Positions 17,743 to 26,280 of a DNA stretch of 64,000 nt are shown piece by piece. The stretch spans positions 1,488,001 through 1,552,000 of the forward strand of contig OZ245335.1 in the NCBI GenBank assembly GCA_965226235.1, given 5' to 3'. Under the pieces are notes generated by a model. It was not told the origin of the DNA. It saw only the letters and a list, made by a program, of their open reading frames with translations, and did not search any database. This stretch comes from CAYFZO01 sp965226235 (GTDB taxonomy: Bacteria > Pseudomonadota > Gammaproteobacteria > Poriferisulfidales > Oxydemutatoraceae). The translations under genes and the position numbers were made by a program. Every line of letters starts with the position of its first letter. Positions within the stretch are counted from its first letter, which is position 1.

Positions 17743-18500
17743 GCCTGGCCAAGCGGATCATTCCTTGTCTCGACGTCGACAAGGGACGTGTCGTCAAGGG
17801 AGTGCGGTTCAAGGGAATCAGGGACGCCGGCGATCCTGTCGAAGTCGCGATGCGGTATAACGAGGAAGGCGCGGACGAAATCGCCTTTCTCGACATTACC
17901 GCGAGTGTCGAAGGCCGCGGGACGATGCTCGACGTCGTCGAGAAAGTCTCCAGGCGAGTCTTTATTCCGCTGAGCGTCGGCGGCGGGGTCGGCGATGTCG
18001 ACGACGTGCGCAACCTGTTGAACGCGGGTGCCGACAAGGTGGCGGTCAATACCGCCGCGGTGCGCGACATCGGTCTTGTCAGCGACATTGCGGGCAGGGT
18101 CGGTTCGCAGTGCTTGATCGTCGCGATCGATGCGAAGCAAAGAGGAGGGTCGAGCTGGGAGGTATATACCCACGGTGGCCGGAAGCCTACGGGTGTCGAC
18201 GCGATCGAATGGGCACAGCGCGTGGTGGAAGCTGGCGCGGGAGAGATTCTGCTGACCAGCATGGATCGTGACGGCACGCGTAGCGGGTTCGATATCGCGT
18301 TGACGCGGGCGGTCGGTGAGGCCGTATCGGTGCCGGTGATCGCCTCGGGCGGCGTCGGCACGATGGCGCACATGGCGGAAGGGATCATGGACGGCCTGGC
18401 GAGTGCCGTGCTGGCAGCGAGCATTTTCCATTTTCGCGAGCACAGCGTTCGCGAAGTCAAGCGGTATCTGCAGGACTGCGGAATTGAAGTGAGGCTATGA
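17739..18500 (+). CDS. hisF: Imidazole glycerol phosphate synthase, cyclase subunit
   Basis: TIM-barrel cyclase that joins ammonia from HisH with PRFAR to give IGP and AICAR. The catalytic Asp pair is visible: IPCLDVDKGRVVKG (Asp near 11) and LLTSMDRDGTRSG (Asp near 175). Phosphate loops are SVGGGVGD near 81 and IASGGVGTM near 201. ATG 17739 overlaps the hisA stop; the ORF from 17727 would add four residues inside hisA. 253 residues is normal. Confidence 0.96.
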   Translation: MSLAKRIIPCLDVDKGRVVKGVRFKGIRDAGDPVEVAMRYNEEGADEIAFLDITASVEGRGTMLDVVEKVSRRVFIPLSVGGGVGDVDDVRNLLNAGADKVAVNTAAVRDIGLVSDIAGRVGSQCLIVAIDAKQRGGSSWEVYTHGGRKPTGVDAIEWAQRVVEAGAGEILLTSMDRDGTRSGFDIALTRAVGEAVSVPVIASGGVGTMAHMAEGIMDGLASAVLAASIFHFREHSVREVKRYLQDCGIEVRL

Positions 18501-18567
18501 GGGGCAGCTATGAAAGTTAGTTCAGGGCCGCGCCTGTTTTGCCATATAATGCAGATGAGATGGACCG

Positions 18568-18897
18568 ATGACTGACGCGCGTATTCTTGACCGTATTGAT
18601 GTGGTTTTGCGCCAGCGCAAGCTGGAGCACCCGGGCGATTCCTATGCCGCTTCCTTATACCGCAAGGGCACGTCGGCGATCCTGGAGAAAATCAGCGAAG
18701 AGGCAGATGAAGTGGTGGCCGCAGGCGACAATGAAGGCGACGCACGGCTGGTGTCCGAGGTGGCGGATCTGTGGTTTCATTGCCAGGTGCTGCTGGCGCA
18801 ACGAGACGTAGGAGTCGCCGCGGTATTCGGTGAGTTGGAGAAGCGTTTTGGCAAATCGGGGCTTGCGGAAAAGCGCGAGAGAAGCGGGCAATCCTGA
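18568..18897 (+). CDS. hisE: Phosphoribosyl-ATP pyrophosphatase
   Basis: All-alpha MazG-like pyrophosphatase for the second step of histidine synthesis. The acidic metal-binding helices are visible as KISEEADEVVAAG near 42-54 and LVSEVADLWFH near 62-72. 109 residues is normal. hisI, which usually sits between hisF and hisE or is fused to hisE, is absent; only 67 bases separate hisF and hisE here. The gap contains tataatg near 18545, which may be a minor promoter. Confidence 0.93.
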   Translation: MTDARILDRIDVVLRQRKLEHPGDSYAASLYRKGTSAILEKISEEADEVVAAGDNEGDARLVSEVADLWFHCQVLLAQRDVGVAAVFGELEKRFGKSGLAEKRERSGQS

Positions 18898-18948
18898 GCA
18901 GGGTGGAACGCGGCTTATCGCATCAGGTTCAATCGTGAGGAGATCATA

Positions 18949-19149
18949 ATGTCGTGGGGACCACTGCAGATTTTGCTGATTCTGGTGATCGTGCTGCTGG
19001 TGTTTGGCACCAGGAAGCTGCGCAACCTGGGTTCCGATCTAGGTAGCTCGATCAAAAGCTTTCGGCAGTCCATGCAGGAAGAGAGCAAGGAGCCAGAGGC
19101 ACCTTCCGGCAAGGAGACGCCGGTGGCGGACAAAGACAAACCCGGCTAG
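18949..19149 (+). CDS. tatA: Sec-independent translocase subunit TatA
   Basis: Pore-forming subunit of the twin-arginine translocase. One N-terminal membrane segment (PLQILLILVIVLLVFG), a short hinge (FGTRKLRNLG), an amphipathic helix (SDLGSSIKSFRQSM) and an acidic, charged tail. 66 residues is typical. It directly precedes tatB and tatC in the same orientation, following hisE, a common arrangement in gammaproteobacteria. Confidence 0.92.
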   Translation: MSWGPLQILLILVIVLLVFGTRKLRNLGSDLGSSIKSFRQSMQEESKEPEAPSGKETPVADKDKPG

Positions 19150-19158
19150 GGACCCCCG

Positions 19159-19530
19159 GTGCCTTCTTTCGGCTTCTGGGAACTGACGCTGGTCATGTTT
19201 GTCGCATTGCTGGTGGTTGGACCGCAAAGGCTGCCCGGGCTGGCTTCCCAGGCGGGTGCCTGGATTGCCCGCATCAAGCGTATGGCTGCCGGTTTCAAGC
19301 AGGACCTGTCGCGGGAACTGGACGCACAGGGGTTGCAAAAGACGATTGCCGCACCCAAACAGGAGTTGGAAAAACTGGACTCGGATCTGAAGCAGACAGG
19401 TTCGGAACTGCAGCGAAATATCCGCCACCTCGACCCATTGGTCAAAGCGATGGACGAAGAAATCTCCACCGGGCGTTTCAGCAGCGACCCACCCGGCGGC
19501 GGCAAGCAGGTCCGCGATGAAGACGCCTGA
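19159..19530 (+). CDS. tatB: Sec-independent translocase subunit TatB
   Basis: Substrate-receptor partner of TatC. The N-terminal membrane helix FGFWELTLVMFVALLVVGPQRLP ends in the conserved GPxRLP turn, followed by a long amphipathic and coiled-coil region rich in Lys and Asp (residues 30-100). The start is GTG 19159. Length 123 is short for the family but complete. The stop overlaps the tatC start by 14 bases. Confidence 0.9.
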   Translation: MPSFGFWELTLVMFVALLVVGPQRLPGLASQAGAWIARIKRMAAGFKQDLSRELDAQGLQKTIAAPKQELEKLDSDLKQTGSELQRNIRHLDPLVKAMDEEISTGRFSSDPPGGGKQVRDEDA

Positions 19531-20314
19531 ATCCGCAGCACCTGAATCCGCAGCACCAGCCAGCATCCTTTCTCATCTGCTCGAATTGCGCCGGCGCCTG
19601 TTGCGGATATTTATCGGTGTCGGTGTCGTTTTCATCGCGCTGTTTCCTTTCGCGAACCACATCTACACCTACCTGTCGGAGCCGCTGACGAGACACCTGC
19701 CGCAAGGCAGTTCGATGGTCGCCATCGATGTGGCAACGCCGTTTTTGACCCCGTTCAAGTTGACCTTGTTACTGGCGCTGATCCTGTCGTTGCCCTATGT
19801 GCTTTACCATGTTTGGGCGTTTGTCGCACCCGGGTTGTATCGGCGCGAAAAATCCCTGGCACTGCCGCTGATTGTCTCGAGCACGGGTTTGTTTTACGTC
19901 GGCATGGCGTTTGCCTATTTTGTCGTTTTCCCATTGATGTTCGCCTTTTTCAATGCCGCTGCCCCCGCCGGGGTTACCGTCATGACCGATATCAGTCGCT
20001 ATCTTGATTTTACAGTGAAGATCTTCATCGCTTTCGGGCTCGCTTTTGAAGTGCCGGTGCTAACGCTGTTGCTGGTAAAAAGCGGTGTGACCACACCCGC
20101 CCAGCTTGCCGCCAAACGCCCCTACATCATCGTCGGAGCGTTCGTCGTCGGCATGGTTTTGACGCCGCCGGATGTGCTGTCCCAGGTGCTGCTCGCGTTG
20201 CCGGTGTGGGTGCTGTTTGAAGTCGGTCTTCTGCTGACGCGCCTGATCAAGCCTTCCACCGGCGATGAGCACGGAGACGATGTGCCGGATGAGCCCCGGC
20301 GCGTCGTGAAATAA
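19517..20314 (+). CDS. tatC: Sec-independent translocase subunit TatC
   Basis: Six-span inner-membrane receptor for twin-arginine signal peptides. HLLELRRRLLRI near residue 20 is the signature N-terminal cytoplasmic segment; the conserved Glu (E in FKLTLLLA... loop) and FGLAFEVPVLTLLL near 175 are also typical. The first 15 residues include a direct 15-bp repeat (19526-19540 and 19541-19555) that encodes PESAA twice. The C-terminus is charged and cytoplasmic. Confidence 0.94.
   Translation: MKTPESAAPESAAPASILSHLLELRRRLLRIFIGVGVVFIALFPFANHIYTYLSEPLTRHLPQGSSMVAIDVATPFLTPFKLTLLLALILSLPYVLYHVWAFVAPGLYRREKSLALPLIVSSTGLFYVGMAFAYFVVFPLMFAFFNAAAPAGVTVMTDISRYLDFTVKIFIAFGLAFEVPVLTLLLVKSGVTTPAQLAAKRPYIIVGAFVVGMVLTPPDVLSQVLLALPVWVLFEVGLLLTRLIKPSTGDEHGDDVPDEPRRVVK
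19526..19555 (+). repeat. 15-bp direct tandem repeat at the tatB/tatC overlap
   Basis: cctgaatccgcagca occurs twice in direct succession. The first copy includes the tatB stop codon; both copies are translated in the tatC frame as PESAA. Because the unit is a multiple of three, copy-number change would only lengthen or shorten the TatC N-terminal tail. Confidence 0.9.
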
Positions 20315-20349
20315 GGTGACGCACGGAGCATCTGACAGCGAGCGAATGA

Positions 20350-21903
20350 ATGTCTGAAGCAGCGACAAAGGATTCTTCCGCGCCATCGACATTGCAGCCG
20401 GTGGTGCTCGTGATCCTGGATGGGTTTGGCGTCAGCCCGTCGAAGAAAAACAACGCCGTGCATCTGGCGAATACCCCTCGCCTCGACGATTTGTTCTCGC
20501 ACCATTCACACACCCTGCTGGAAGCGTCGGGTCCCGCGGTCGGATTGCCTGTGGGGCAGATCGGAAATTCGGAGGTCGGGCACATGACCATGGGGTGCGG
20601 TTGCGTCATCGAGCAGGATCTGGTGCGCATCAACGCCGAGATAGAAAGCGGTCGGTTTTTTGAAAATACACCGCTGGTCTACACGCTGAAGAAAGCAAAG
20701 GCGGCCGGTCGCCCCATTCATTTGCTGGGGCTGGTTTCCGACGGAGGCGTGCACTCGCATATCCATCATCTCGAGGCATTGATCGACATGTGCGAGCAGC
20801 GCGGCGTGGTACCGGTGCTGCACGCGATTACCGATGGACGCGATACCCTGCCGAGGGAAGCGATGCAGTTTCTTCGGCAGATCCAGCCGCGACTCGAGCG
20901 CACCGGTGGCAGCATCGCGACGGTGATGGGGCGGTATCACGCGATGGACAGGGACCACCGCTGGGAGCGGACCGAAGCCGCCTGGCGCGCCGTCGCCCGT
21001 GCCCAGGGCGTCGAGCGCAAGTCGTTCTCCGAAGCCATTACCGAAGCGTACCGGCGCGGAGAAGGTGATGAGTTCATCCAACCCTGCGTGCTGCCTGGGG
21101 CGCACCCCCTGGACGATGACGACAGCATGATTCTGTTCAACTTTCGCAACGATCGTCCCCGGCAGCTTGTGCGGGCCCTCTCAATGCGAGGGTTTGACGG
21201 CTTTGATCGCGGCAGCGCGCCGATCATTGAGCTCACCACGATGACCGAGATCGACTCCGAATTCCCCTGCCTGGTCGCGATTACCACCGACCGCCCCCAA
21301 ACCACGCTGACAAAGGTCGTCAGCGAGCACGGTCTGCGGCAGCTCCACTGTGCCGAAACGGAAAAATATCCGCACGTGACGTTTTTTTTCAACGGCGGGG
21401 TCGAAGCGCCCCTGCCCGGTGAAGAACGCAAACTGGTTCCTTCACCCAGGGTCGCCACGTATGATCTCAAGCCTGAGATGAGCGCGCCCGAGGTGGCGGA
21501 CGTGGTCATTCAGGCGGTCAAGGAGCAAAAGCACGCGTTCATTGTCGTCAACTTTGCCAACACCGACATGGTGGGACACACCGCGATGTCCGCACCGATC
21601 ATCCACGCGGTCGAAACCGTGGATCGCGAGGTGGGGCGCATCGTGGACGCCGCGCAGCGGAAAGGCTGGTCGGTCGTCATTACCGCCGATCATGGGAACT
21701 GCGACGAGATGCTGGATCCAGAGACCCAGCAGCCAAACACGCAGCACACCATGAACCCGGTTCCGTTTGTGATTGTCGACAAGGAAAAGCATCATCTCGC
21801 GAGCGGCTGCAATATCAGCAGCGTCGCCCCCACGGTGCTCGAACTGATGGGCTTGGAAATACCCGCCGAGATGCAGGCACCTTCGGTGATTGTCAAGGGT
21901 TAG
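20350..21903 (+). CDS. gpmI: 2,3-bisphosphoglycerate-independent phosphoglycerate mutase
   Basis: Glycolytic interconversion of 3- and 2-phosphoglycerate using two Mn ions and a phosphoserine. The N-terminal metal site is VILDGFG near residue 25; the nucleophile Ser lies in GNSEVGHMTMG near 76. Later motifs are ITDGRDTLP near 162, FRNDRPRQL near 264, NFANTDMVGHT near 404 and ITADHGNCDEM near 446, then NTQHTMNPVPF. 517 residues is the usual size. It overlaps the convergent nuclease gene at its 3' end by 11 bases. Confidence 0.96.
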   Translation: MSEAATKDSSAPSTLQPVVLVILDGFGVSPSKKNNAVHLANTPRLDDLFSHHSHTLLEASGPAVGLPVGQIGNSEVGHMTMGCGCVIEQDLVRINAEIESGRFFENTPLVYTLKKAKAAGRPIHLLGLVSDGGVHSHIHHLEALIDMCEQRGVVPVLHAITDGRDTLPREAMQFLRQIQPRLERTGGSIATVMGRYHAMDRDHRWERTEAAWRAVARAQGVERKSFSEAITEAYRRGEGDEFIQPCVLPGAHPLDDDDSMILFNFRNDRPRQLVRALSMRGFDGFDRGSAPIIELTTMTEIDSEFPCLVAITTDRPQTTLTKVVSEHGLRQLHCAETEKYPHVTFFFNGGVEAPLPGEERKLVPSPRVATYDLKPEMSAPEVADVVIQAVKEQKHAFIVVNFANTDMVGHTAMSAPIIHAVETVDREVGRIVDAAQRKGWSVVITADHGNCDEMLDPETQQPNTQHTMNPVPFVIVDKEKHHLASGCNISSVAPTVLELMGLEIPAEMQAPSVIVKG

Positions 21904-22549
21904 GCTGGCGTGCAGTCCTCCGCTTTCTGACAACTCGGCGGGTATCGACACTTTGCTTATTTTTTCGCCGGGGGATCATTCCTGCGGAATAAAACAGTTG
22001 CAACATTCGCCCAACTTCCGTAGCCGCCAGCGCTGTGGTCAAATCCTTCTCGATCTCGGCGATCATTTTTTGCAACGTGATAATCAAGATCGGAGGTCCA
22101 CCCAAGGCTCGCTGGAAAGGCTCGTGGTTTTCCCATCCGGTTTTGTCTGCCAACAGGTGAGTCACGGCAGTGACGTAGGTAAAGCGATCTTCTCCGGTGG
22201 CATTCTTGATGGCCTCCAGGAAAGCTTCAGACCACTTTGGGCTGGATAGTTCGCGATAGCTTCTCCAAGCATCGCGGCCATTCAGTTTTTTCCCATCCTT
22301 CATCGCAGAAAGCACGGCAACTGGATTGAACCCGTTCTGCCAGCTTTTACAACTCACAACCCAAACCTTTTCATTGCCATCTTTGAGAGGATGGTAGCCG
22401 AGCACATCGATGTCGCTGTGATTGGAATCCTGGAGCGAAATAAAATCCGGATGGTCTTTGCGCGGTCGAAATTTCACGTTGTGCTGAACGAAATACCCTC
22501 TGTGGAGAAGAAACGCCTCGACGATCTGCTCCAGTATGTCTTCTTTCAT
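21893..22549 (-). CDS. PD-(D/E)xK-type nuclease, last gene of the defence operon
   Basis: 218 residues. A restriction-endonuclease-like core is visible: SDIDVLGY (D46, D48), then WVVSCKSW with Lys68, spaced as in Mrr/HsdR-like folds. The segment before it, GYFVQHNVKFRPRKDHPDF, is the usual helix-strand entry of such nucleases. The C-terminus is strongly basic (PRRKNKQ, RRVVRKRRTARQ). It lies 62 bp downstream of a DNA methyltransferase and is the last gene of the minus-strand run, so it is probably the restriction part of that pair. The target and exact family are unknown. Confidence 0.7.
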   Translation of the reverse strand: MKEDILEQIVEAFLLHRGYFVQHNVKFRPRKDHPDFISLQDSNHSDIDVLGYHPLKDGNEKVWVVSCKSWQNGFNPVAVLSAMKDGKKLNGRDAWRSYRELSSPKWSEAFLEAIKNATGEDRFTYVTAVTHLLADKTGWENHEPFQRALGGPPILIITLQKMIAEIEKDLTTALAATEVGRMLQLFYSAGMIPRRKNKQSVDTRRVVRKRRTARQPNP

Positions 22550-22611
22550 CGCGATTCTTTCCGGTGTTCCAAAGTCAATACTTCGCCCCGTTCTGACGAG
22601 AAAGATCAGAA

Positions 22612-23868
22612 CTACGCCGCCTTCCGAAATGTGAGTATCACCTCGCGGCGCAGGCGATTGCCGAGTTTTGCCGTTTCCGATTGTTTCGACGGAGGAGGCA
22701 AGTATCGGCGGTTCTCCGGCAGTTCTCGAGAACGGCGCGCGGTGCAGCGAAGTCCTGCAGTGCTGGCGACCGCCTCCACGATCATCGCATTGCGGATGAA
22801 CGTGCCGCGGACGGTATTCTCGCCAACTACGTATATCGCCTTCCCATCGCCGGCGAGGACTCGGGAGGTCTCGCTGACAGCGCGCTGCATGTCGTTGATG
22901 TACTGAGCGAGCATGGCCTCCTGTCGCGCCTGTAGCTTCGGTTGCAGCTTCAGCTCGGACAGAATGCTTTGGATTTCTCGATCGTCGCGCGCGTCCATTC
23001 CCACTTCAGTGCCGACCGTCGTGGATCTGAGTCGGCGGATCTCGTTAACGGAGTATCCCATCCACACCAGCGAAAATTTGCTACACCGCAGGTAGTCGAT
23101 CGCGTTCAGGTACGGAGGAGACGTGATTACCAAGTCGATGGATCTGTCCAAGAGGTCAAGGTGCCGGGCATCACCTTCATACACTTGTGCCGCAGGGCCA
23201 CGGGTTCGACTCCTGCCGTCAATGCAGTTCTTGGTGACGTGATCCACGGCGGACAGAAACTTGCGGAAGGGCTTTGCCGGCGCATGTTTGAATTTCCGGT
23301 GCGGCCGGCTATGCGACAGGTCCATCGCCAGCGATGCACCGGACTGCTTGCTGATGATGAGACGCGAGAAGGCACACCACAGCGCCTCACGTATCGTGCT
23401 GTCTCGAGTCCGTTCTATGGCTGTGGCGAGCGAGGCAAGCTGTCGTCGCGCGTAAGCATCGAACCAGTACCTTGTGAACTGGCGGGTCTCGGAGTCTGCG
23501 TTCATGGGATACGCGTCCCGCGTCGGCAACGAGGTAAAGATACGGCGGGCGTGTTCCAGCACCGCAGCGGCTGTATCTTGAACGGCCTCCAAGTCGATCG
23601 CGGTCGTCCAGACCCTTGAAATGAGCACCGCAAGAGGATCGAGATCGACACCGACAGCATGATGTCCCTTGGAGTGCGCGACGGCGAGCACCGTGCCGGA
23701 TCCAGACATCGGATCGAGAATGTGCAGGGGCCTCCGGTATTCTTCTATCACATCAAGTGCGAGGTCTGGCGCCATCCGTGCAGGGAACGGGTGAACCGAG
23801 TTGCGGCCAAGGATTTCGTAGACACTCTTTCCGCGCGATTGGTTCATCGAATACCGCTCATTCTTCAC
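22612..23868 (-). CDS. DNA methyltransferase (N4/N6 type, SPPY motif)
   Basis: Probable modification enzyme partnering the nuclease downstream. Motif I DPMSGSGT at residues 52-59 and motif IV TSPPYLNAIDY at 249-259 are clear, with VGVDLDPLAV after motif I. The order I before IV and the long spacer differ from the beta-class enzyme at 3461. N4-cytosine or N6-adenine methylation is expected. The GTG start at 23868 overlaps the preceding stop (GTGA), indicating coupling; ATG 23847 is an alternative. The sequence between the motifs (60-240), which probably contains the target-recognition part, is unfamiliar. Confidence 0.85.
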   Translation of the reverse strand: MKNERYSMNQSRGKSVYEILGRNSVHPFPARMAPDLALDVIEEYRRPLHILDPMSGSGTVLAVAHSKGHHAVGVDLDPLAVLISRVWTTAIDLEAVQDTAAAVLEHARRIFTSLPTRDAYPMNADSETRQFTRYWFDAYARRQLASLATAIERTRDSTIREALWCAFSRLIISKQSGASLAMDLSHSRPHRKFKHAPAKPFRKFLSAVDHVTKNCIDGRSRTRGPAAQVYEGDARHLDLLDRSIDLVITSPPYLNAIDYLRCSKFSLVWMGYSVNEIRRLRSTTVGTEVGMDARDDREIQSILSELKLQPKLQARQEAMLAQYINDMQRAVSETSRVLAGDGKAIYVVGENTVRGTFIRNAMIVEAVASTAGLRCTARRSRELPENRRYLPPPSKQSETAKLGNRLRREVILTFRKAA

Positions 23869-24356
23869 TGTTCATCCACTGGATAGTCCTGCATGGCCGC
23901 TTCGATGGCGTTGACCACGTTCTCCGCACTCTGGTCGAGTTCGACTGTGTTGTCGCCCGCGAACATGGAGCCCGGTGCCATTTGTGCCATTCCCTTACAT
24001 AACTCGGAGAGACGCTCATCTGTCTCATACTCGACAGGAGGTGTCATGTGCCAGAGCGCAACACGAAGCCCAGAGTAGTCTACAAATTCCTTCTCGTATT
24101 TTCTTTGTAGCATCTCGATCGTTTCGACAATCTTGCGGTAGGGAGGCTTTTCCACCGTAGTTTGGCGAATTGATTCGACCCACTTAGCACTTTCATTGGG
24201 AAGGCTGCACTCCTGGAACAGTTCGCGGAGTTTATGAAGGCCGATCTGTTTCACGGGCCGAAGCCGAACGAGCCGGGCGAGTTCGGCCACGGTGATGAGG
24301 GTTATGGTCTTGGCCGCTCCGGCTGCGCTCGACTTTTGGCGTTGATGAGACGGCAC
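23865..24356 (-). CDS. Unknown protein between receiver and methyltransferase genes
   Basis: 163 residues from GTG 24356. I do not recognise it. It is helix-rich, with KQIGLHKLRELFQEC near 36, PPYRKIVETIEMLQRKY near 71 and an acidic C-terminus ending QDYPVDEQ. The first 15-20 residues border an IS3-type fragment, so the original N-terminus may have been lost. It is translationally coupled to the methyltransferase. The conserved-looking LRVALWHMTPPVEYETDE suggests a real folded domain. Confidence 0.6.
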   Translation of the reverse strand: MPSHQRQKSSAAGAAKTITLITVAELARLVRLRPVKQIGLHKLRELFQECSLPNESAKWVESIRQTTVEKPPYRKIVETIEMLQRKYEKEFVDYSGLRVALWHMTPPVEYETDERLSELCKGMAQMAPGSMFAGDNTVELDQSAENVVNAIEAAMQDYPVDEQ

Positions 24357-24381
24357 CGGGTGGATCGTCCCTTGGTCTCCG

Positions 24382-24636
24382 CTAAAATCTCCGCAGTGTA
24401 AACATCTGAACCGCCCCGGGGATCGTATGCCACGGGCCGCGGCGGCGGATCACGTCCGTCTTGTACACGCCGATGATCGTCTCGGCCAGTGCGTTGTCGT
24501 AAGAGTCCCCGACACTGCCGGCCGAGAACACCGCGCCAGCCTCAGCCAGTCGCTCGGTATAACGGATCGACAGGTACTGGTTACCATGGTCACTGCTCAA
24601 CGTCGCAACATCGACTGGTTGGGTGACGAATCACTC
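24382..24636 (-). pseudogene. IS3-family transposase fragment inside the operon
   Basis: About 70 codons of the IS3-type OrfB integrase core: SSDHGNQYLSIRYTERL, VGDSYDNALAETIIG and YKTDVIRRRGPW. Both the catalytic N-terminal part and the C-terminal end are missing. It lies between the receiver gene (ending 24709) and the unknown gene (from 24356), in the same orientation as the operon. It may separate the two halves transcriptionally or only slightly alter the spacing. Confidence 0.85.
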
Positions 24637-24708
24637 GTGATATTGAGAGGGCGTGCCAGCGCAACTGGCCATGCTCGCCATTCGCAACAAGCTGGATTCG
24701 AGCACTCA

Positions 24709-26271
24709 TCAATCTTTTCTGGCCATTATTCTAAGCCACTCCGACTCGTTAACCGCCACGCGGCTCAGCTTCGTCGCAAAATTTTGCGCAATCCGCTGGG
24801 CGTATTCAGTTGTGAGTTCGCCCTGCCACGTGTATCGTTTGTCGCAGGTATCCGTGAACTCAAAACCATCTTGGGATTCTAGCTTTGTCGCGGTTACCGG
24901 ATGGTTGTTTTTCGATGGCGCGAATTCCCGACGAACCCAATCGGCTGGATCAGGTTCGATGCTCAGATGCTTGTATTCGTTATCGAGTCTGACAACGAGT
25001 TGGTCACTCCTTCCCTTTGGTTCAACCAGCGGAAGGAAAAAGAACCGGGTATTCCCCTTCAGCCTGACACAATCGCATCGGGGCCTCATGCAGATCAGGT
25101 GTCTATCATCCTTGCCATCACCCATCTCTGTGACGACAGATCCCAGCCACAATGTCGGTGACGGTGCATTAAACACCGTCCGAAAGCTCATGATCCAGGC
25201 CAATCGCTTGTTAAGCTCAACGGCATTACCACCAGCGAATCCAGCGGAGAGTTTCTTAACGTACTTTTCGTTCAACCCACTCTTGCCATGGCCCTCATTC
25301 GCTAGCTTGATCATATCTTTCAGGGAGAAATTCTTGTCGCAGTTGCCTTGTTTATGCTTGCGCCGTAACCAAGCCTCCACTGCTTTTGCGCCCGCGGGAG
25401 ACTGTTCTGCAACAGCGTTGTCCATGAGGCCACGAAGCTCCTCGGCAACGTGGCTCACGATCTGCAGTTCCGCATCGTCCGGATTGGAAATACACGTTCT
25501 CTGGACAAAAAACGCAGGATCCAACTCCGCGCAAAACCTATCCAGGACCTTGTGCGCGCCTTCTCGAACAGCAGTCAATGAGGTTAGCGCGATGCTTGGA
25601 AGCAATCCCTCGGTCATAGCCGTAAAGTCATCGACCAACCGCTTGGGAAGATCCGCTGCCTCAACGAGCCGCTGTTTCAGTGGCTTCGCCAGTTTCACAC
25701 CGGATTTTGCGTAAAGAACCACACGACTATGCCGATACGGAATTTCCGTCTTGCTCTCGTTCTCTATCTTTATTGGTTCAAGTTTATTTTTCTTCAGTTC
25801 AGCGATAATTTTTGCGCGGATATTCTCCAACCGTGCCTCGCCGGTATAGATAGCCACGAGTCGAAGCGAGTTCTGATCCAATTCTTCTCCAGCCAGCAAA
25901 TTGCCAAGCAATTTCAGCGCATATTGAGAATCGCCATCCTGCAATAGCCAATCCAGTACCACGATGTCGGCTTTTCTCATCGTTTCCATCGTTGATTGCG
26001 TAGGGCCAACCACACCGCAGATCACGCCGAGCGCTGCGAACGAGTCCATAACGGATTGTGCGTCCAAAGAGTGCTTCGACCGACTACCAACCGAGCTGTG
26101 ATCTTCCTGACTCAAGGTCGGCGTGCGCCGATCCGGTACCACAACCTCTCCCTTTGGTCCATCGCTCGAGTCCTCTGCCATATAGGCCTCGTCGTCGATC
26201 ACTACGGCCGTCTGAAGAAAACGCTTCGCAAGCTTGTAGCCGCCATGTCTGGATTCTTCCGCCAATCTCAT
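24709..26271 (-). CDS. Receiver-domain protein with a large unknown C-terminal region
   Basis: 520 residues. The N-terminal 190 residues fit a response-regulator receiver fold: VVIDDEAY with the acidic pair D26-D27, the phosphoacceptor candidate D107 in DIVVLDWLL, T143 in AIYTGE and K189 in LYAKSG. A 60-residue acidic insert lies between the first strand and the phosphoacceptor, which is unusual. No known DNA-binding output domain follows; the remaining 330 residues are mixed alpha/beta and I do not recognise them. The gene begins 9 bases after the stop of the dual-ATPase gene, so the two form a likely sensor/receiver pair. Confidence 0.8.
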   Translation of the reverse strand: MRLAEESRHGGYKLAKRFLQTAVVIDDEAYMAEDSSDGPKGEVVVPDRRTPTLSQEDHSSVGSRSKHSLDAQSVMDSFAALGVICGVVGPTQSTMETMRKADIVVLDWLLQDGDSQYALKLLGNLLAGEELDQNSLRLVAIYTGEARLENIRAKIIAELKKNKLEPIKIENESKTEIPYRHSRVVLYAKSGVKLAKPLKQRLVEAADLPKRLVDDFTAMTEGLLPSIALTSLTAVREGAHKVLDRFCAELDPAFFVQRTCISNPDDAELQIVSHVAEELRGLMDNAVAEQSPAGAKAVEAWLRRKHKQGNCDKNFSLKDMIKLANEGHGKSGLNEKYVKKLSAGFAGGNAVELNKRLAWIMSFRTVFNAPSPTLWLGSVVTEMGDGKDDRHLICMRPRCDCVRLKGNTRFFFLPLVEPKGRSDQLVVRLDNEYKHLSIEPDPADWVRREFAPSKNNHPVTATKLESQDGFEFTDTCDKRYTWQGELTTEYAQRIAQNFATKLSRVAVNESEWLRIMARKD

Positions 26272-26280
26272 CCCTTTCCC

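Noticed and set aside
23200..23225. gggttcgactcctgccgtc, resembling a tRNA T-arm
   Set aside because: No acceptor stem or anticodon arm fits around it, and it lies inside the methyltransferase reading frame.
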